Source of the DNA: DATKFM01 sp963810485
Lineage (GTDB): Bacteria; Pseudomonadota; Alphaproteobacteria; Dongiales; Dongiaceae
Length of the DNA: 64,000 bases
Assembly: GCA_963810485.1 (NCBI GenBank)
Contig: CAWENQ010000002.1
Location: forward strand, 297,408 to 361,407
Direction: 5' to 3'
In this document: positions 46,495 through 55,883 of the stretch, piece after piece
Layout of the letters: each line of letters begins with the position of its first letter
How positions within the stretch are numbered: position 1 is the stretch's first letter
Notes under the pieces: model-generated
The model's input: the letters and a program-made list of their open reading frames with translations, nothing else
Databases searched by the model: none
Told to the model about the DNA's origin: nothing
Program-made: the position numbers and the translations under genes

Positions 46495-47400
46495 TTAACT
46501 TGTGACGCCGCCCTTCCGTCGAACCACGAACGTCATCGGCGTTGCCAGCACCGGCGGTAGGCTGGCGATCAGGCGAAGAAGGCCGAAACGGCGCAGGAGG
46601 TTGTACGCCACCGCGACAACTCTTCGGCTGCCCTGCCGCTCCCTGTATTTCTCATCGGTGTCCAGCCGGACGAACGCTTTGTGCATCGTGCCCCGCGCAA
46701 AGCTGCAATCGAGGCCGCGTCGTGAAAATGCACGGCGCATCTGGCCGAGCGTCACGAAGTTGAGCGAGTCCCAGAGTTCCGTGCCGCGAGCATTCGGCAG
46801 TAGTAGGGCTGTCAATCGGGGCGTGAATGGCACCAGTAGTACGCCAAAATGCGGTTCATAGGGGATCAGATAATTGGGACAAGTGTGACACATCACACCG
46901 TCTGGCTTGAGCACCTTGCACATCGCATCGACCGCCGACTCCAGATCCGGGATATGCTCGAGAACATTCACCGAAAAGATCACGTCGAACTGACCGTGCT
47001 CAGCCGGTCGCAGTTCTTCGGCACCGAGCGACAGATATGCAAGATCGCGGACATTGAGCCGTTCTCGAAGTAGGAAGCCGATCTGCGCGTTCTGGTCAAA
47101 CCCGCCGCGTCCGGGCTCGATGGGCACAATCTCAACGCCCTGTCGATGAAGAACGAGCGAGACGATTCCGATCCCGGCACCGACCTCAAGGACGCGCTTC
47201 CCGGTAAGATCTATTCCTTCCAGAAGCGATAGCCCGAACGCCGCTTCACTTAGCGAGGTTTGAATTCTAGAAACGATCTCAGCCTTGGGACGTGAGAGAC
47301 GTTTGACACAGTCTTCGAGAAACTGGGAATCCTCGAGAACGGAACGAAATCTCCGCCATGGTTCGATGCGAGCAATTTTCCTGCACACCCGTCCCCTCAT
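46495..47400 (-). CDS. Class I SAM-dependent methyltransferase (prophage cargo)
   Basis: About 301 residues from ATG 47400 (a TTG at 47436 would add 12). SAM motif I is VLEVGAGIGIVSL (about residue 70) and motif II/III is FDVIFSVNVLEHIPDLESAV (about residue 135). HTCPNYLIPYEPHFGVLLVP and a basic C-terminal TPMTFVVRRKG follow. The pattern resembles methyltransferases that act on sugars or lipids (Methyltransf_11). Its base composition is visibly more AT-rich than the phage genes around it and it lies between the tail gene and the lysis module, a usual cargo position. The target is unknown. Confidence 0.8.
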   Translation of the reverse strand: MRGRVCRKIARIEPWRRFRSVLEDSQFLEDCVKRLSRPKAEIVSRIQTSLSEAAFGLSLLEGIDLTGKRVLEVGAGIGIVSLVLHRQGVEIVPIEPGRGGFDQNAQIGFLLRERLNVRDLAYLSLGAEELRPAEHGQFDVIFSVNVLEHIPDLESAVDAMCKVLKPDGVMCHTCPNYLIPYEPHFGVLLVPFTPRLTALLLPNARGTELWDSLNFVTLGQMRRAFSRRGLDCSFARGTMHKAFVRLDTDEKYRERQGSRRVVAVAYNLLRRFGLLRLIASLPPVLATPMTFVVRRKGGVTS

Positions 47401-47436
47401 TGTACTCGCGTCGCATTGATAGCATGCAAAATACAA

Positions 47437-47731
47437 TAGCCTGAAATGTCGCGCGATCGAGACAATTTATACACTGCGTGATCCAACGAGCCGGAACTGA
47501 GACCAGCGTTTTCCACTGTCCAGAGCCGAACGAATTCTCCCGACACCCAAAGTCTTGTGTATGGCCGTTAATGTTGAGTTTGCGAACGAAACAGGATATT
47601 GTTGTATCGGTCAAGCCTCTCCAAGAATTGGATGAAGATGCGAGAGCAATTCTCTACTCATTTGTGGCACGCCATGGTTGCATTGTGTCCGATCATGGCT
47701 GCGGCAATTCTGTATTGGATCTTTCACTGAA
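47437..47731. other. AT-rich intergenic stretch between tail gene and methyltransferase
   Basis: About 295 bases of low-GC sequence. Open frames on either strand here are short and without family likeness or ribosome-binding sites. A promoter for the methyltransferase is expected but I cannot place it. This is the sharpest composition change in the prophage. Confidence 0.4.
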
Positions 47732-49006
47732 CTATATCTGCGGCAACAGCTCGGTGATTCGAAGGCGTGATTTGTTCATTGACCCAAATATCCGAGTTCC
47801 AGCTTGACCGTTAAATGTGACTACGGTGGGTGCTTCGCCGCCCGCTCTGATCTTGAATATAGTCGCTGATGTTCCACTCGCCTGCAAGGTGTGTGAAAGT
47901 CTTGTTGGAGCTGCTTGATTGATGTTGGAGCTGGCTACAATTGTGGCGGTCAGTGCGTCGGCACTGCTGTCCTGAAACAATGCTGCCGTAATGAACACTC
48001 CAGATGCACTTCCTGAAAATAGCCCCTCAAACTCTACTAACAGCTTGTTGCCAGCACTGTGAGGGGTAATCGATGCGGTGAGGTACTCGTCACCTTCATT
48101 GTTCTGAGGAATGGTGTCGTCTTGGGGTATTTGTGCTGAACCGGTTGAAGCCGCTGAAGAAGCTGCTTCCACAACCTGCACAACTCGCCCTCCAAACCCC
48201 GCAATTGTTAAAGGGTTTCCATCCCGCCGCAAATACCCCACACAGATCCAGTTCGCCGACCCCAGCGAGAGAAATTCCGCCGTATCGTTCGCCGCCGTCA
48301 CGATGTTCGCCCCACCAGGCAGGATCAGCGAGGTCGCGTTGTGGGTCAGGATCAGCGTGCCACCGAAGCGCAGCAATCTTCGGATGCCGGCATTGGCGAT
48401 GCCGAGGCTGGTAATGGCCGTCGTGCCGGTGATCAAGAGGTTGCTGGAGGCGGCGGCGCCGATGTTCACCGTCGCCGCGCTGGCGAGCGTGATCTCGGCT
48501 GCCTCATTCAGTGCCGCCCCCAGCGTCACGGCGCCGTTGAAAGTCTGGGGCGCCGTGAAAGTGCTGGCGATGTCCGTGCGCGCGGCGTTCGCCGGCAGTG
48601 CCGAGTTGGCGCGGCTGAGGATGCCGAGATAGACCGTCAGCGCCTCGTTCTGCAGCGCCCCCGCATCCCAGGTCACGGTCACCGCCGTGTTCGTCGCAAA
48701 GGCGCTCGCGGCGATGGTCCCATAGATCGTGCCGGTCAGTGCGCCCACGGCCTTGACCCGCCGGCCTGGATGATAGACCGCCGCCACATTGGCGCCGACC
48801 ACCGAGAAACTCGTCACCGAGGCATAGGCAATGCTGTGCGCGCCATCGCCGTCGCCGTAGATGACCCACTCGGCGTCGTTATACCACTCCCGCAAATCCG
48901 ACTGGAGCTGTCTGGCGCTGTCGTTCACCTGCGACGGCGCCATACCCTCAGGGAACAGCGCGACATTGTTCGCGGGCGTGGTGCTGTAGTCCTTGATGCC
49001 GGCCAT
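47732..49006 (-). CDS. Phage tail fibre/tailspike-like protein
   Basis: A 424-residue virion protein. The N-terminal IKDYSTTPANNVALFPEGMA, followed by PSQVNDSARQLQSDLREWYN and WVIYGDGDGAHS, is a conserved fibre opening of many phages. The middle is Ala/Thr/Gly-rich beta-structure (TDIASTFTAPQTFNGAVTLG). The C-terminal third (EGDEYLTASITPHSAGNKLL) looks like a receptor-binding beta-domain and is AT-richer than the N-terminal half, suggesting exchange of tips. Confidence 0.75.
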   Translation of the reverse strand: MAGIKDYSTTPANNVALFPEGMAPSQVNDSARQLQSDLREWYNDAEWVIYGDGDGAHSIAYASVTSFSVVGANVAAVYHPGRRVKAVGALTGTIYGTIAASAFATNTAVTVTWDAGALQNEALTVYLGILSRANSALPANAARTDIASTFTAPQTFNGAVTLGAALNEAAEITLASAATVNIGAAASSNLLITGTTAITSLGIANAGIRRLLRFGGTLILTHNATSLILPGGANIVTAANDTAEFLSLGSANWICVGYLRRDGNPLTIAGFGGRVVQVVEAASSAASTGSAQIPQDDTIPQNNEGDEYLTASITPHSAGNKLLVEFEGLFSGSASGVFITAALFQDSSADALTATIVASSNINQAAPTRLSHTLQASGTSATIFKIRAGGEAPTVVTFNGQAGTRIFGSMNKSRLRITELLPQI

Positions 49007-49090
49007 AGACTCACCTTTCCACCGCCGCGTCGCCGCGCTGGCGGCCTGTTTCTCATCACTGTGAAGACAAACTCGACGCCGCGAGGCGCC

Positions 49091-49873
49091 CTATAAGTAC
49101 GGCAGGAACTGGCCAATCAGGCCGCCGACGGTGTTGATGTAGTCGAGGGGGCCAGGTCCCTGGCGCGGCGCCGAGGTTGCGATCGTCGCTCCCGGCGCGC
49201 CGCCAATCAGCGCCGAATAGGCGTTGAGCTTCTGCAGCGGCATGTTCTGCTCGAAATCCCAGCGCGCCTTGTCGGCATCGATCAGGCTCTGGGCATAGTT
49301 GCGCCGCATCTGCCCGGCCTGCAGCAGGGCGTTGATGTCCTGGTAGTCCGCCGCAGCGAATTGCGGCGCCAGCTGCGCCGCGTTCTCCTGCAGGCCGCGC
49401 TCGAATTGGTAGTTCTGAAAAAGTTGCGGCGCCAGCGCATTGGCGATGCCCTGGCTGACCTGCCCCGCATGGGCGCCGGAGCCATAGCGCCCTCCCGACG
49501 CGAACATCGAGTTCGATGCCCGGCTGCACCTGTGCCCGCACCGCGTCTCCGATTGCCGCCGCATAGGGATTGCCGGCGCCAGATACTGCCCGCCGATCGC
49601 ATCCTGCGCATACTGCCCGGCCGCCGCCATCAGCGGATTGCCGGCCAGGCCGCGCTGCGCCAGCGTCTGCATCCCGTTTTCCTCTTCCGGCGCGAAGCCG
49701 GCGACGTTCTGGCCCGGATACCATTGCGGCACCGTCGACCGATACCAGGCAGAAGCCTCCGGAAAGATGCCGGGAGTGTTCTGGGTTTTGCTGCCAAGAT
49801 AATAAGGTATCGCCGGTTTCCACGGCTCGTTGTTCTGCACCGTGGTCTGCTGTCCGTCGCCGCCGCCAGGCAT
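49091..49873 (-). CDS. Phage virion-associated protein (internal frame error in the middle)
   Basis: A 260-residue protein, MPGGGDGQQTTVQNNEPWKP, with aromatic- and Gln-rich segments (GSKTQNTPGIFPEASAWYRS) typical of podovirus tail/internal proteins. Residues of about 101-118 as read (PMRRQSETRCGHRC) are likely wrong. A missing base at about 49565 and an extra A at about 49515 (ATCGAACTCGATG for ATCGACTCGATG) enclose a segment that in the other frame reads NPYAAAIGDAVRAQVQPGI. The C-terminal half (LQENAAQLAPQFAAADYQDI) is a helical repeat. Confidence 0.65.
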   Translation of the reverse strand: MPGGGDGQQTTVQNNEPWKPAIPYYLGSKTQNTPGIFPEASAWYRSTVPQWYPGQNVAGFAPEEENGMQTLAQRGLAGNPLMAAAGQYAQDAIGGQYLAPAIPMRRQSETRCGHRCSRASNSMFASGGRYGSGAHAGQVSQGIANALAPQLFQNYQFERGLQENAAQLAPQFAAADYQDINALLQAGQMRRNYAQSLIDADKARWDFEQNMPLQKLNAYSALIGGAPGATIATSAPRQGPGPLDYINTVGGLIGQFLPYL

Positions 49874-49875
49874 GA

Positions 49876-50328
49876 TCAGATCTCCCTACTCATTTCCACA
49901 TGTGTTGCGCGCCAGCCCCTCAGCTTGCGCTCCCATCCCCGCCGCCCGCACATTTCCATCGCCGCGCAGCCATTGGCGCGGGCCCAGTTTTCGATGTCCT
50001 GCTGCAGATGCTGCCAGCCCTCAAAGTCGTGACCGGCCAGGAGCAGATACCGGCAGCGCCGCTGCTGCGGATAATTTCGCAGCTCCGTAATCGCTAGGCC
50101 GATCAGATGATCGCCGGTACGTACGGTCCAGAGCTGCATCTCCCGTCGCAGGAGGGCTTTGAAAAAATCCTCCGGCGCATAGCGGCCACCGCCATGAGCG
50201 AGCGCTCGTTCCACGAGGCCCAAAACATCGGGCCATACGTCGCCGATTTGTCGCGATGGAACAGGATGCAGGATCGCTGTCGCATCCGGCGATGCGATCG
50301 CAATGGCCGCCGGTTCTCGCACGGTCAA
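49876..50328 (-). CDS. Phage protein with GNAT-like acetyltransferase fold
   Basis: A 150-residue protein with the layout of small GNAT-like phage proteins: RALAHGGGRYAPEDFFKALL, LWTVRTGDHLIGLAITELRN (beta strands 2-4) and GWQHLQQDIENWARANGCAA, then MEMCGRRGWERKLRGW. The acetyl-CoA pyrophosphate loop is not well conserved, so activity is doubtful. Such proteins are regular members of podovirus morphogenesis clusters. It is packed 2 bases from the next virion gene. Confidence 0.6.
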   Translation of the reverse strand: MTVREPAAIAIASPDATAILHPVPSRQIGDVWPDVLGLVERALAHGGGRYAPEDFFKALLRREMQLWTVRTGDHLIGLAITELRNYPQQRRCRYLLLAGHDFEGWQHLQQDIENWARANGCAAMEMCGRRGWERKLRGWRATHVEMSREI

Positions 50329-51128
50329 ACCCCGTGCGAGCCGACACCGCCCATGCCGCCATAGGCCCCGCCACTCTTCGGGCCTCGCCCGCCGGGACCG
50401 GCGCCTCGCGACGCCGCGCGATCCCGTTCGTTTTTCTCGCTCCGCGTCCTTTCTGCATTGCGGCGCGACTGCTCGGCCATGGCCTCAGCCCGCGTCCAGG
50501 CTCGACCAGTCTGCGGATTCGTCCGCCCGCTCCGCACGGCATTCTCCAGGTCCATGTCATATCGCTGCGCATTCCCGGACATGCCGCCGAGCGTGCCTGG
50601 CGTAGCGCCGGCCACACTCTCTGCTATTGAAGCAACGCCGGTCCCAATCGGATTGGTCACCGCGCGAACCCCCGAGCGGACTGCGTCAATAAGATCATGG
50701 AAATTGTCCACATATCCTGTCCGCATCACATCGGCATCGCGCATTGCTCGATCCGGCGCCGAACCCATGCCGCTGGTGTCGCGATTCTTCAGTGTACTAA
50801 GACCGGGGCGATCAGCTTGAGTCTGATGGAAGAGAAGTGTCGCCGATTGCGGATCCGACAGCATCTTCCGCACCTGCGCCGGCGGCATGCCGAATTGCTG
50901 CATCAGCTGCCAGGGCTGCATTGCCAGCAATTGCCGGCGCCATGCCTCAATAGCCGCAGGCAGCGCTGCGGTCGGCGCCGGCGCCGGCGGTTGCGGCGTG
51001 ACAGGCGGCCGCGGCACCGGCTGTGGCAGCGGGTAGGGCTGTAGCGGCGTTGACGCAAAGCGCTGCGCGCCTGAAAAGACGTTCGTCAGCGGCAGCGCTT
51101 GGCTGCCGGGCAATCGGCCCATCAGCAT
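50325..51128 (-). CDS. Phage virion protein of unknown function
   Basis: Protein of 267 residues in the tail cluster. The N-terminus contains a proline-rich linker (about residues 30-55, PLPQPVPRPPVTPQPPAPAP), then a helical segment (AAIEAWRRQLLAMQPWQLMQ, QFGMPPAQVRKML), and a Gly/Arg-rich disordered C-terminus. I do not recognise the family. Its stop overlaps the next ATG by 4 bases, so it is translated with the virion operon. Confidence 0.6.
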   Translation of the reverse strand: MLMGRLPGSQALPLTNVFSGAQRFASTPLQPYPLPQPVPRPPVTPQPPAPAPTAALPAAIEAWRRQLLAMQPWQLMQQFGMPPAQVRKMLSDPQSATLLFHQTQADRPGLSTLKNRDTSGMGSAPDRAMRDADVMRTGYVDNFHDLIDAVRSGVRAVTNPIGTGVASIAESVAGATPGTLGGMSGNAQRYDMDLENAVRSGRTNPQTGRAWTRAEAMAEQSRRNAERTRSEKNERDRAASRGAGPGGRGPKSGGAYGGMGGVGSHGV

Positions 51129-51163
51129 GATACCTCCTCTTGTCTTGGAATGCGGTGTCGCCG

Positions 51164-51490
51164 CTAGCCGAATATGGCGTAATCGAATGTCCGGTCAGTC
51201 AGACCGCTGTTGGCGTGCGTCAGCGTGAAGGTGCCTTTGGCTTTCGCCGATGTATGGATCGTGCCAGCGCCGAGTTCGGCCGCGCCGTTTGCCGTAGTCG
51301 GCCAGAGCAGGATCGTGCTGCTGCCGGAAACCCGAGGGTCGGCGACAACAGTAGAGGCCGCGCCGGTGGTGAGGGTCACCGCACCGCTGATGTTAAGGCC
51401 GCCCGTGAGCATGCGGTTGACCACTTCAGCAATCTCGCGCGCCGTGCCGCCATTCACCGGCAGGCCGCGAAAGCCGCTCTGCGAGGCCAT
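51164..51490 (-). CDS. Small phage structural protein
   Basis: A 108-residue protein from ATG 51490, directly after the stop of the large tail protein (TAG then CCATG). It has an N-terminal helix (GGTAREIAEVVNRMLTGGLN) followed by a beta-rich body (ISGAVTLTTGAASTVVADPR, SGSSTILLWPTTANGA, GTFTLTHANSGLTDRTFDYA). This helix-plus-beta design is frequent in phage proteins near tail tubes. Function unknown. Confidence 0.65.
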   Translation of the reverse strand: MASQSGFRGLPVNGGTAREIAEVVNRMLTGGLNISGAVTLTTGAASTVVADPRVSGSSTILLWPTTANGAAELGAGTIHTSAKAKGTFTLTHANSGLTDRTFDYAIFG

Positions 51491-51492
51491 GG

Positions 51493-53189
51493 CTATTGCG
51501 ATCCCGCCGGCGCGGCGTCGATCTCGTCGATGCCCTGCAGATGGGTCCAGCTCTGCCCGGCCGGAATCTTGAGGCGGGCGCGGAAATAGCGGGCCGAGGC
51601 GCGCTGGGGCAGGAACCTCGATCGCTCTGCGCGACATCCGGACCCCACTGCACGGCATCGGTCAACCGATTACGGAAGCCCAACGCCACGCTGGGTGTGC
51701 CGCCGTCAGCCAGCGGCCGCACGCCGCGCACCAGCGCCCGCAATCCCTCGAGGAGCTGCGATTCGCCGGTGTCCACGACCGCCGCCATCGGCTGTCCACT
51801 GAAAAATCCCGCACGATTCCCCATCGAGAAACCTCCCAGCAGCAAGCGACCGGCGCCGGTCCAGGCGCGGCTGTCCAGCGAGAATGGCAGCGCATCGAGA
51901 CTGGTGGAAATGCTGTCCAACCCCTCCAGCGTGTAGCTCGCCTGCGAGGCGCCCTGATGCAGCAGCGCCAGCGGCTGTTCCGCCCGGCTCCAGCGGTCGG
52001 TCTGCCAGCTATAGATCAGCAGCTTGTCGGGTGCGCCGTTGACGCTCGCTGCGCTCGGATAGCTGACCACATAGAGCTTGTTGACGGGATCGACCGCGCT
52101 GCTTATGCGGTGCAAGTGGCTCTGGTTGACGTCATTCCAGAAGAAACGGTCGACCTTGTTCTGGCCGATGCCGCGCAGCTGCTGCGCGCCTGCCAATACG
52201 TAGAACCCCTCATCCGAGAGGAAGAACGCCATGTCCTCATAGCGCGCCACCGAACCTTCGGCCGGCGTGCCGATGCCGCGCGCGACTTCATCGAACTGGA
52301 ACACCAGCGGCACGCCCACATATGTCATGCGCTTGATCGACCGCTCCTGGAACACCACGCCATATTCGCCGCCGACCAGGCCCATGACATAGCCGCCATC
52401 GGGCAGATCCTGAAAATCGGCCTGGGTTGCTTGCGATGGTGTCCAAGTCTCCGCGTTGTTTATGCCCGACCATTGCACCCGGTTGACCGTGGCGGCGATG
52501 CGGCCCATCACCACGAAATCGCGCACTGTCGCGACCAGCCGGCCGAGTGGCGGCGATCCGGCCAGCGCTTCGAAATTGGTGGAACTGCCGACAGTGTATT
52601 TCTGCGGCGCGTCGGTGCCGTTGGCCGCAATCACCAGATCGCCGAATTGCGCGAACGACCAGCCGCCGTCGGTCGGCGTGGCATAGGTGCCGCCGGCGGC
52701 GCGGCTGACATCCTGCCAGTTCACGCCCGAGCTGTCCCAGCGGTAGAGTTTCGTGCCGTCGCCGGCGAACTGGGCGATCGTCCCACCGACTCCGCGCGCA
52801 TAGATCGCGCCCTGCACCCGCGCGGCCATGGCATTGCCCTGCTCGGCGAAGGCCGGCAGCGGCCGGTAGGACGCCGCGTCGGGAATGACATTGAGCGCTT
52901 CCAGGGCGCCAGGATTGGCCAGCGCCGGCAGATCGGGAAGCCACGGACCCACAGGTATCACTGCCACCTCCTCGCCAGATAAATCATCCGAATTCTCGAT
53001 CCAGGGCCCGGCGGCTTGCCCGCCCGCGGTCCAGTTGCCGGGAGAAGCCGGTTGTTCGGACCAATTGCCATTGCCGGCAGGCAGCACGTTCCAAGGCTCC
53101 GGTGCGGTATCCACCGGGAGCCAAGGACCGGCGGCAGCTTCAGCCGGCGACCAGACTGCTTGCGAGCGCCAGAACAACAGCAACGCCAT
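51493..53189 (-). CDS. Phage tail tubular/nozzle-like protein (frame broken near its C-terminus)
   Basis: About 565 residues from ATG 53189 (MALLLFWRSQAVWSPAEAAA). After a variable N-terminus the central part is a beta-propeller-like fold found in T7 gp12/nozzle-type proteins: YRPLPAFAEQGNAMAARVQG, WSFAQFGDLVIAANGTDAPQ, VVMGRIAATVNRVQWSGINN and FFLSDEGFYVLAGAQQLRGI. One T is missing at about 51617 (GAGGTTCCTG for GAGGTTTCCTG). Corrected, the C-terminus reads FLPQRASARYFRARLKIPAG and ends at TAG 51493-51495. Confidence 0.75.
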
Positions 53190-53202
53190 GGAGACCTCCC
53201 GC

Positions 53203-54467
53203 CTACGGCGCCGTGTAGCCGCAGACACTGACCGTGCAGGTCACGGCCGCGCTGGTGGTGACGGTCAAAGATGTGTTGGCCGTCAACTTGATCGGCACGG
53301 TCAAACCGCGGCTGACATTTTGCCCGGCGCTAGAAGCATAAAAGCGGAACTTGAGTGTCGATGTTCCCTCCTCCAGTGTTACCGTGACTGCGCCGTTTGC
53401 CGCGACAAAGATATCGGTGACGTAGAGCGACAGGCCGCGACCGGCGCCGCCTTCACTGCCGTGTCGGTCTGCGCCGTGGTGAATTCGCTCGCCGTATGCC
53501 AGATGCGCGGTGGATGTGGGTGGGTATAGAGTGCCCCATCGCGGTCGACCGCGAAGGAGGTCTGGTCGCCCTCTGCGCTGACCTGGTTGTCCGGTACCGT
53601 GTCTTCGGGCGTTTCCGCGACGCCTGAGATCATCATTGGATTGCTCGACGCAACGAAGTCATGGGGATTGGTCCCCTGCTGCCGTACACGCAGAAAGCCG
53701 CCGCCGTCGAAGATCAGCGGGTGGTAGTCCCCGTCAGCCGATACCGGTGTCGCTGCTGTGTCGCTGCGGACGCCCAGCACCATGACACCGACATCGCCGG
53801 AGGCATGGGGCGAATCCTCCGCCTTGCCGAGATTTGCCGCAGCCGTGCCCGGTGTAATGCTCGTGGTGATCGCGGCAATCGAACCGATCGTGTTGGCGCC
53901 GGCCGGCAAGACCGGCAGTGTGAGCACGTCGACATCGCCGATATTGTTGCCGCCGGCGGGGATTGCCGCCGCCAAGGATATGCTGCCATCGACAGTCAAC
54001 GACCCGCCATTGTCAGTGACCGGCTGCGCCGTGGTTCCCGTCGGATCCGTGCGCAGCGGTGCGCCGCCGACTCCGATCTCGCTGCCGGCGGCATTGCGCA
54101 GGTTGGCATGAAGCGCGCGCTTGGCGGTGATCCGCGCAGCCGCTGCCTGGTCCTCGGTGGGATCGGCACCGGCTGTATCGTTGTAGACGCCGCCGATGGG
54201 GACGATCGTTCCCGCGCCCTCGACAAAAGCTGATTTGTCGGCCTGAAAGGCGCCGCTGCCGAATGTCGTGATCTGATTGCCGGCGCCGTCGACGATGGCA
54301 ACCGCCAGCGACCGTTCCGCGCCGGTCGACTTTGCGGCCAACGGGCTCACGCCATCGGCAGCGGGGTCGACCAGCTTGATCCGCTGATAGTCGACGCCGC
54401 CGATTTCGTCGCTGGCGATCAGTGGATCGCCGCCGCTACCGCCGGGAGTTTGCACATTGTCGGCCAT
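53203..54467 (-). CDS. Phage virion protein, beta-rich (frame broken near its C-terminus)
   Basis: About 420 residues from ATG 54467 (MADNVQTPGGSGGDPLIASD), 3 bases after the adaptor stop. It is Gly/Ala/Thr-rich, with DGDYHPLIFDGGGFLRVRQQ near residue 245. The frame is lost at about 53436 where one G is missing in GTCGCGGCCTGTCG. Corrected, it ends LSLYVTDIFVAANGAVTVTL, then TSAAVTCTVSVCGYTAP at TAG 53203-53205. The family is not recognised, but its position between adaptor and tail nozzle is typical of head-tail connector or decoration proteins. Confidence 0.65.
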
Positions 54468-54469
54468 GA

Positions 54470-55099
54470 TCAAGTCACCTGGATCTCTGCGGGATGGGCC
54501 GCGGCCGCCGCGGACCAGCGGCTCCGGTCGTCAGCACTCTGCAATCGTTGCACGGCAAGCTGATAGCGCTGCTCCCATTGTGGCCAATGGGCATCGTCGC
54601 CCAGATAAGCCGCAGCTTCGGCCAACGAGCCGAAAAGATAGACATCGGGCGCATTGGCCAGCAGCCAGTTGCTCGCCACCGAGCCTGATAGCGCATCGAA
54701 GCGCTTCCAATAGATCATCTCGGCTGCGTAGGCCGCATCGGGCGCCGGCGCGAGTTCAATCTCGCTGTCGATGATGGCAAAGACACGCGGCCGACCCGGC
54801 GCTGCACCTGCCCGTGCCCGATCGATGAAATCGGGCGCCGCCATCTCCAACGCCCGCGGCGGATTGGTGTTGAGCCGCAGGCTGCGCATTTCCAGGAAGC
54901 CGGCTGGCAGGCCGACAATCCGCTCCTGCAGAATTGCCGTCGCCCGTGCTTCCATCGCCCGCAGCCGCAGCTCGCGGTTGACCCGAGCTTCGCACAAGGC
55001 GATCCAATCGGGGATCACCGCCGAGATCAGCCCGTCGCCGGGCCGCCCCAGCCAGTTGCCGATCGCCGCCTGCAGTTCGCCGTAACTCGTGAGCGCCAT
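54470..55099 (-). CDS. Phage head-tail adaptor protein (SU10/T7 gp11-like)
   Basis: A 209-residue protein whose pattern fits phage adaptor proteins: MALTSYGELQAAIGNWLGRP, then IPDWIALCEARVNRELRLRA, LPAGFLEMRSLRLNTNPPRA and a C-terminal SNWLLANAPDVYLFGSLAEA AAYLGDD segment. Adaptors form the ring that joins portal and tail. Its position between the small capsid-cluster genes and the tail genes supports the call. Confidence 0.8.
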   Translation of the reverse strand: MALTSYGELQAAIGNWLGRPGDGLISAVIPDWIALCEARVNRELRLRAMEARATAILQERIVGLPAGFLEMRSLRLNTNPPRALEMAAPDFIDRARAGAAPGRPRVFAIIDSEIELAPAPDAAYAAEMIYWKRFDALSGSVASNWLLANAPDVYLFGSLAEAAAYLGDDAHWPQWEQRYQLAVQRLQSADDRSRWSAAAAAHPAEIQVT

Positions 55100-55105
55100 G
55101 GCCGC

Positions 55106-55438
55106 CTACTTCTTCAAATCCAGGGCCAGGGAGAAGGTGAAGGATGGCGTGGTGCCGCTGATCGCGTAGGATATCCGCAGGAAACTGCCGAGATTGCCCA
55201 GCCTCAGCGAGTCGCGCCCCGCCGCGGTCTTCGCGGTAAAGGCCGTGTGGCTGTACCAGGCGATGCCATCCGCCGAGGTTTCGACGGTTGCCGTCAGCGA
55301 CGGCGTCGTGCCGGAGACCGCCGTGATGTCGAGCAGGACATTGCCCTCGATGAATCCGGCGGCGGCGCTGGTGCCGTCGCTTTGGCCGTTGGCGGTGCGC
55401 GCCGCCGACGGCAGCAGCGTGATGACTCGCGTTGTCAC
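55106..55438 (-). CDS. Small phage virion protein
   Basis: A 110-residue all-beta protein: ITLLPSAARTANGQSDGTSA, FIEGNVLLDITAVSGTTPSL and YAISGTTPSFTFSLALDLKK. The repeated V/ISGTTPS motif suggests an immunoglobulin-like or tail-tube fold. It ends 6 bases before the adaptor start. No named family. Confidence 0.65.
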   Translation of the reverse strand: MTTRVITLLPSAARTANGQSDGTSAAAGFIEGNVLLDITAVSGTTPSLTATVETSADGIAWYSHTAFTAKTAAGRDSLRLGNLGSFLRISYAISGTTPSFTFSLALDLKK

Positions 55439-55457
55439 GATGTCCTCCTGTTCCAGA

Positions 55458-55787
55458 CTACAGATGACCGGGCGCCGAGCGCAGATAGCGCCATTCGCTG
55501 CTGTTGAGCAGCCGCTTCACTGCCGGCCAATGATCACGGTTGAACACGTCGATCCCCAGCTCCTTGCGCCACTTCAGGATGATGATGTCGGGGATCGTGG
55601 CTGCCCGCCGCATGTCGCGCGAGGGCGACCAGCCTCCGCCCTCGGTTTTCTGCAGCGCCTTGTTGCGTTCGAGGATCGGCGCCACATCCTGCACGGTCTC
55701 GATGACCGTGCGGTCAGTCGATGAATCGTAATGATGGTACTCGGCGACGCCGCTCTGGAGATCCCGATCGATCAACCGCCGCTGCAT
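55458..55787 (-). CDS. Conserved phage protein
   Basis: A 109-residue protein recurrent in podovirus structural clusters: EYHHYDSSTDRTVIETVQDV, APILERNKALQKTEGGGW, IPDIIILKWRKELGIDVFNR and LLNSSEWRYLRSAP. Function unknown. It is the first gene after the leader that carries a promoter followed by a terminator-like hairpin (55803-55913), so its expression may be attenuated. Confidence 0.65.
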   Translation of the reverse strand: MQRRLIDRDLQSGVAEYHHYDSSTDRTVIETVQDVAPILERNKALQKTEGGGWSPSRDMRRAATIPDIIILKWRKELGIDVFNRDHWPAVKRLLNSSEWRYLRSAPGHL

Positions 55788-55802
55788 GGGGACACCACAA
55801 TG

Positions 55803-55830
55803 AAAAGGGCCGCGGCGTCGCCGGCGGCCC
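55803..55830 (-). terminator. Terminator-like hairpin at the end of cassette A
   Basis: Coding-strand stem GGGCCGC/GCGGCCC (55830-55824 with 55813-55807), with a partly paired loop, followed by TTTTCATT. It lies 100 bases after the kptA stop and just before the next phage gene. Confidence 0.75.
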
Positions 55831-55883
55831 TACTGTCTCTGCGCCCGCGGCCTCAACCGGCGGACTGCATCAAGCATATATTT

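Noticed and set aside
47478..47807. A 109-codon plus-strand frame overlapping the end of the tail fibre gene
   Set aside because: Its second half is antisense to the fibre gene and the first half lies in the AT-rich spacer; no start signal or recognisable domain.
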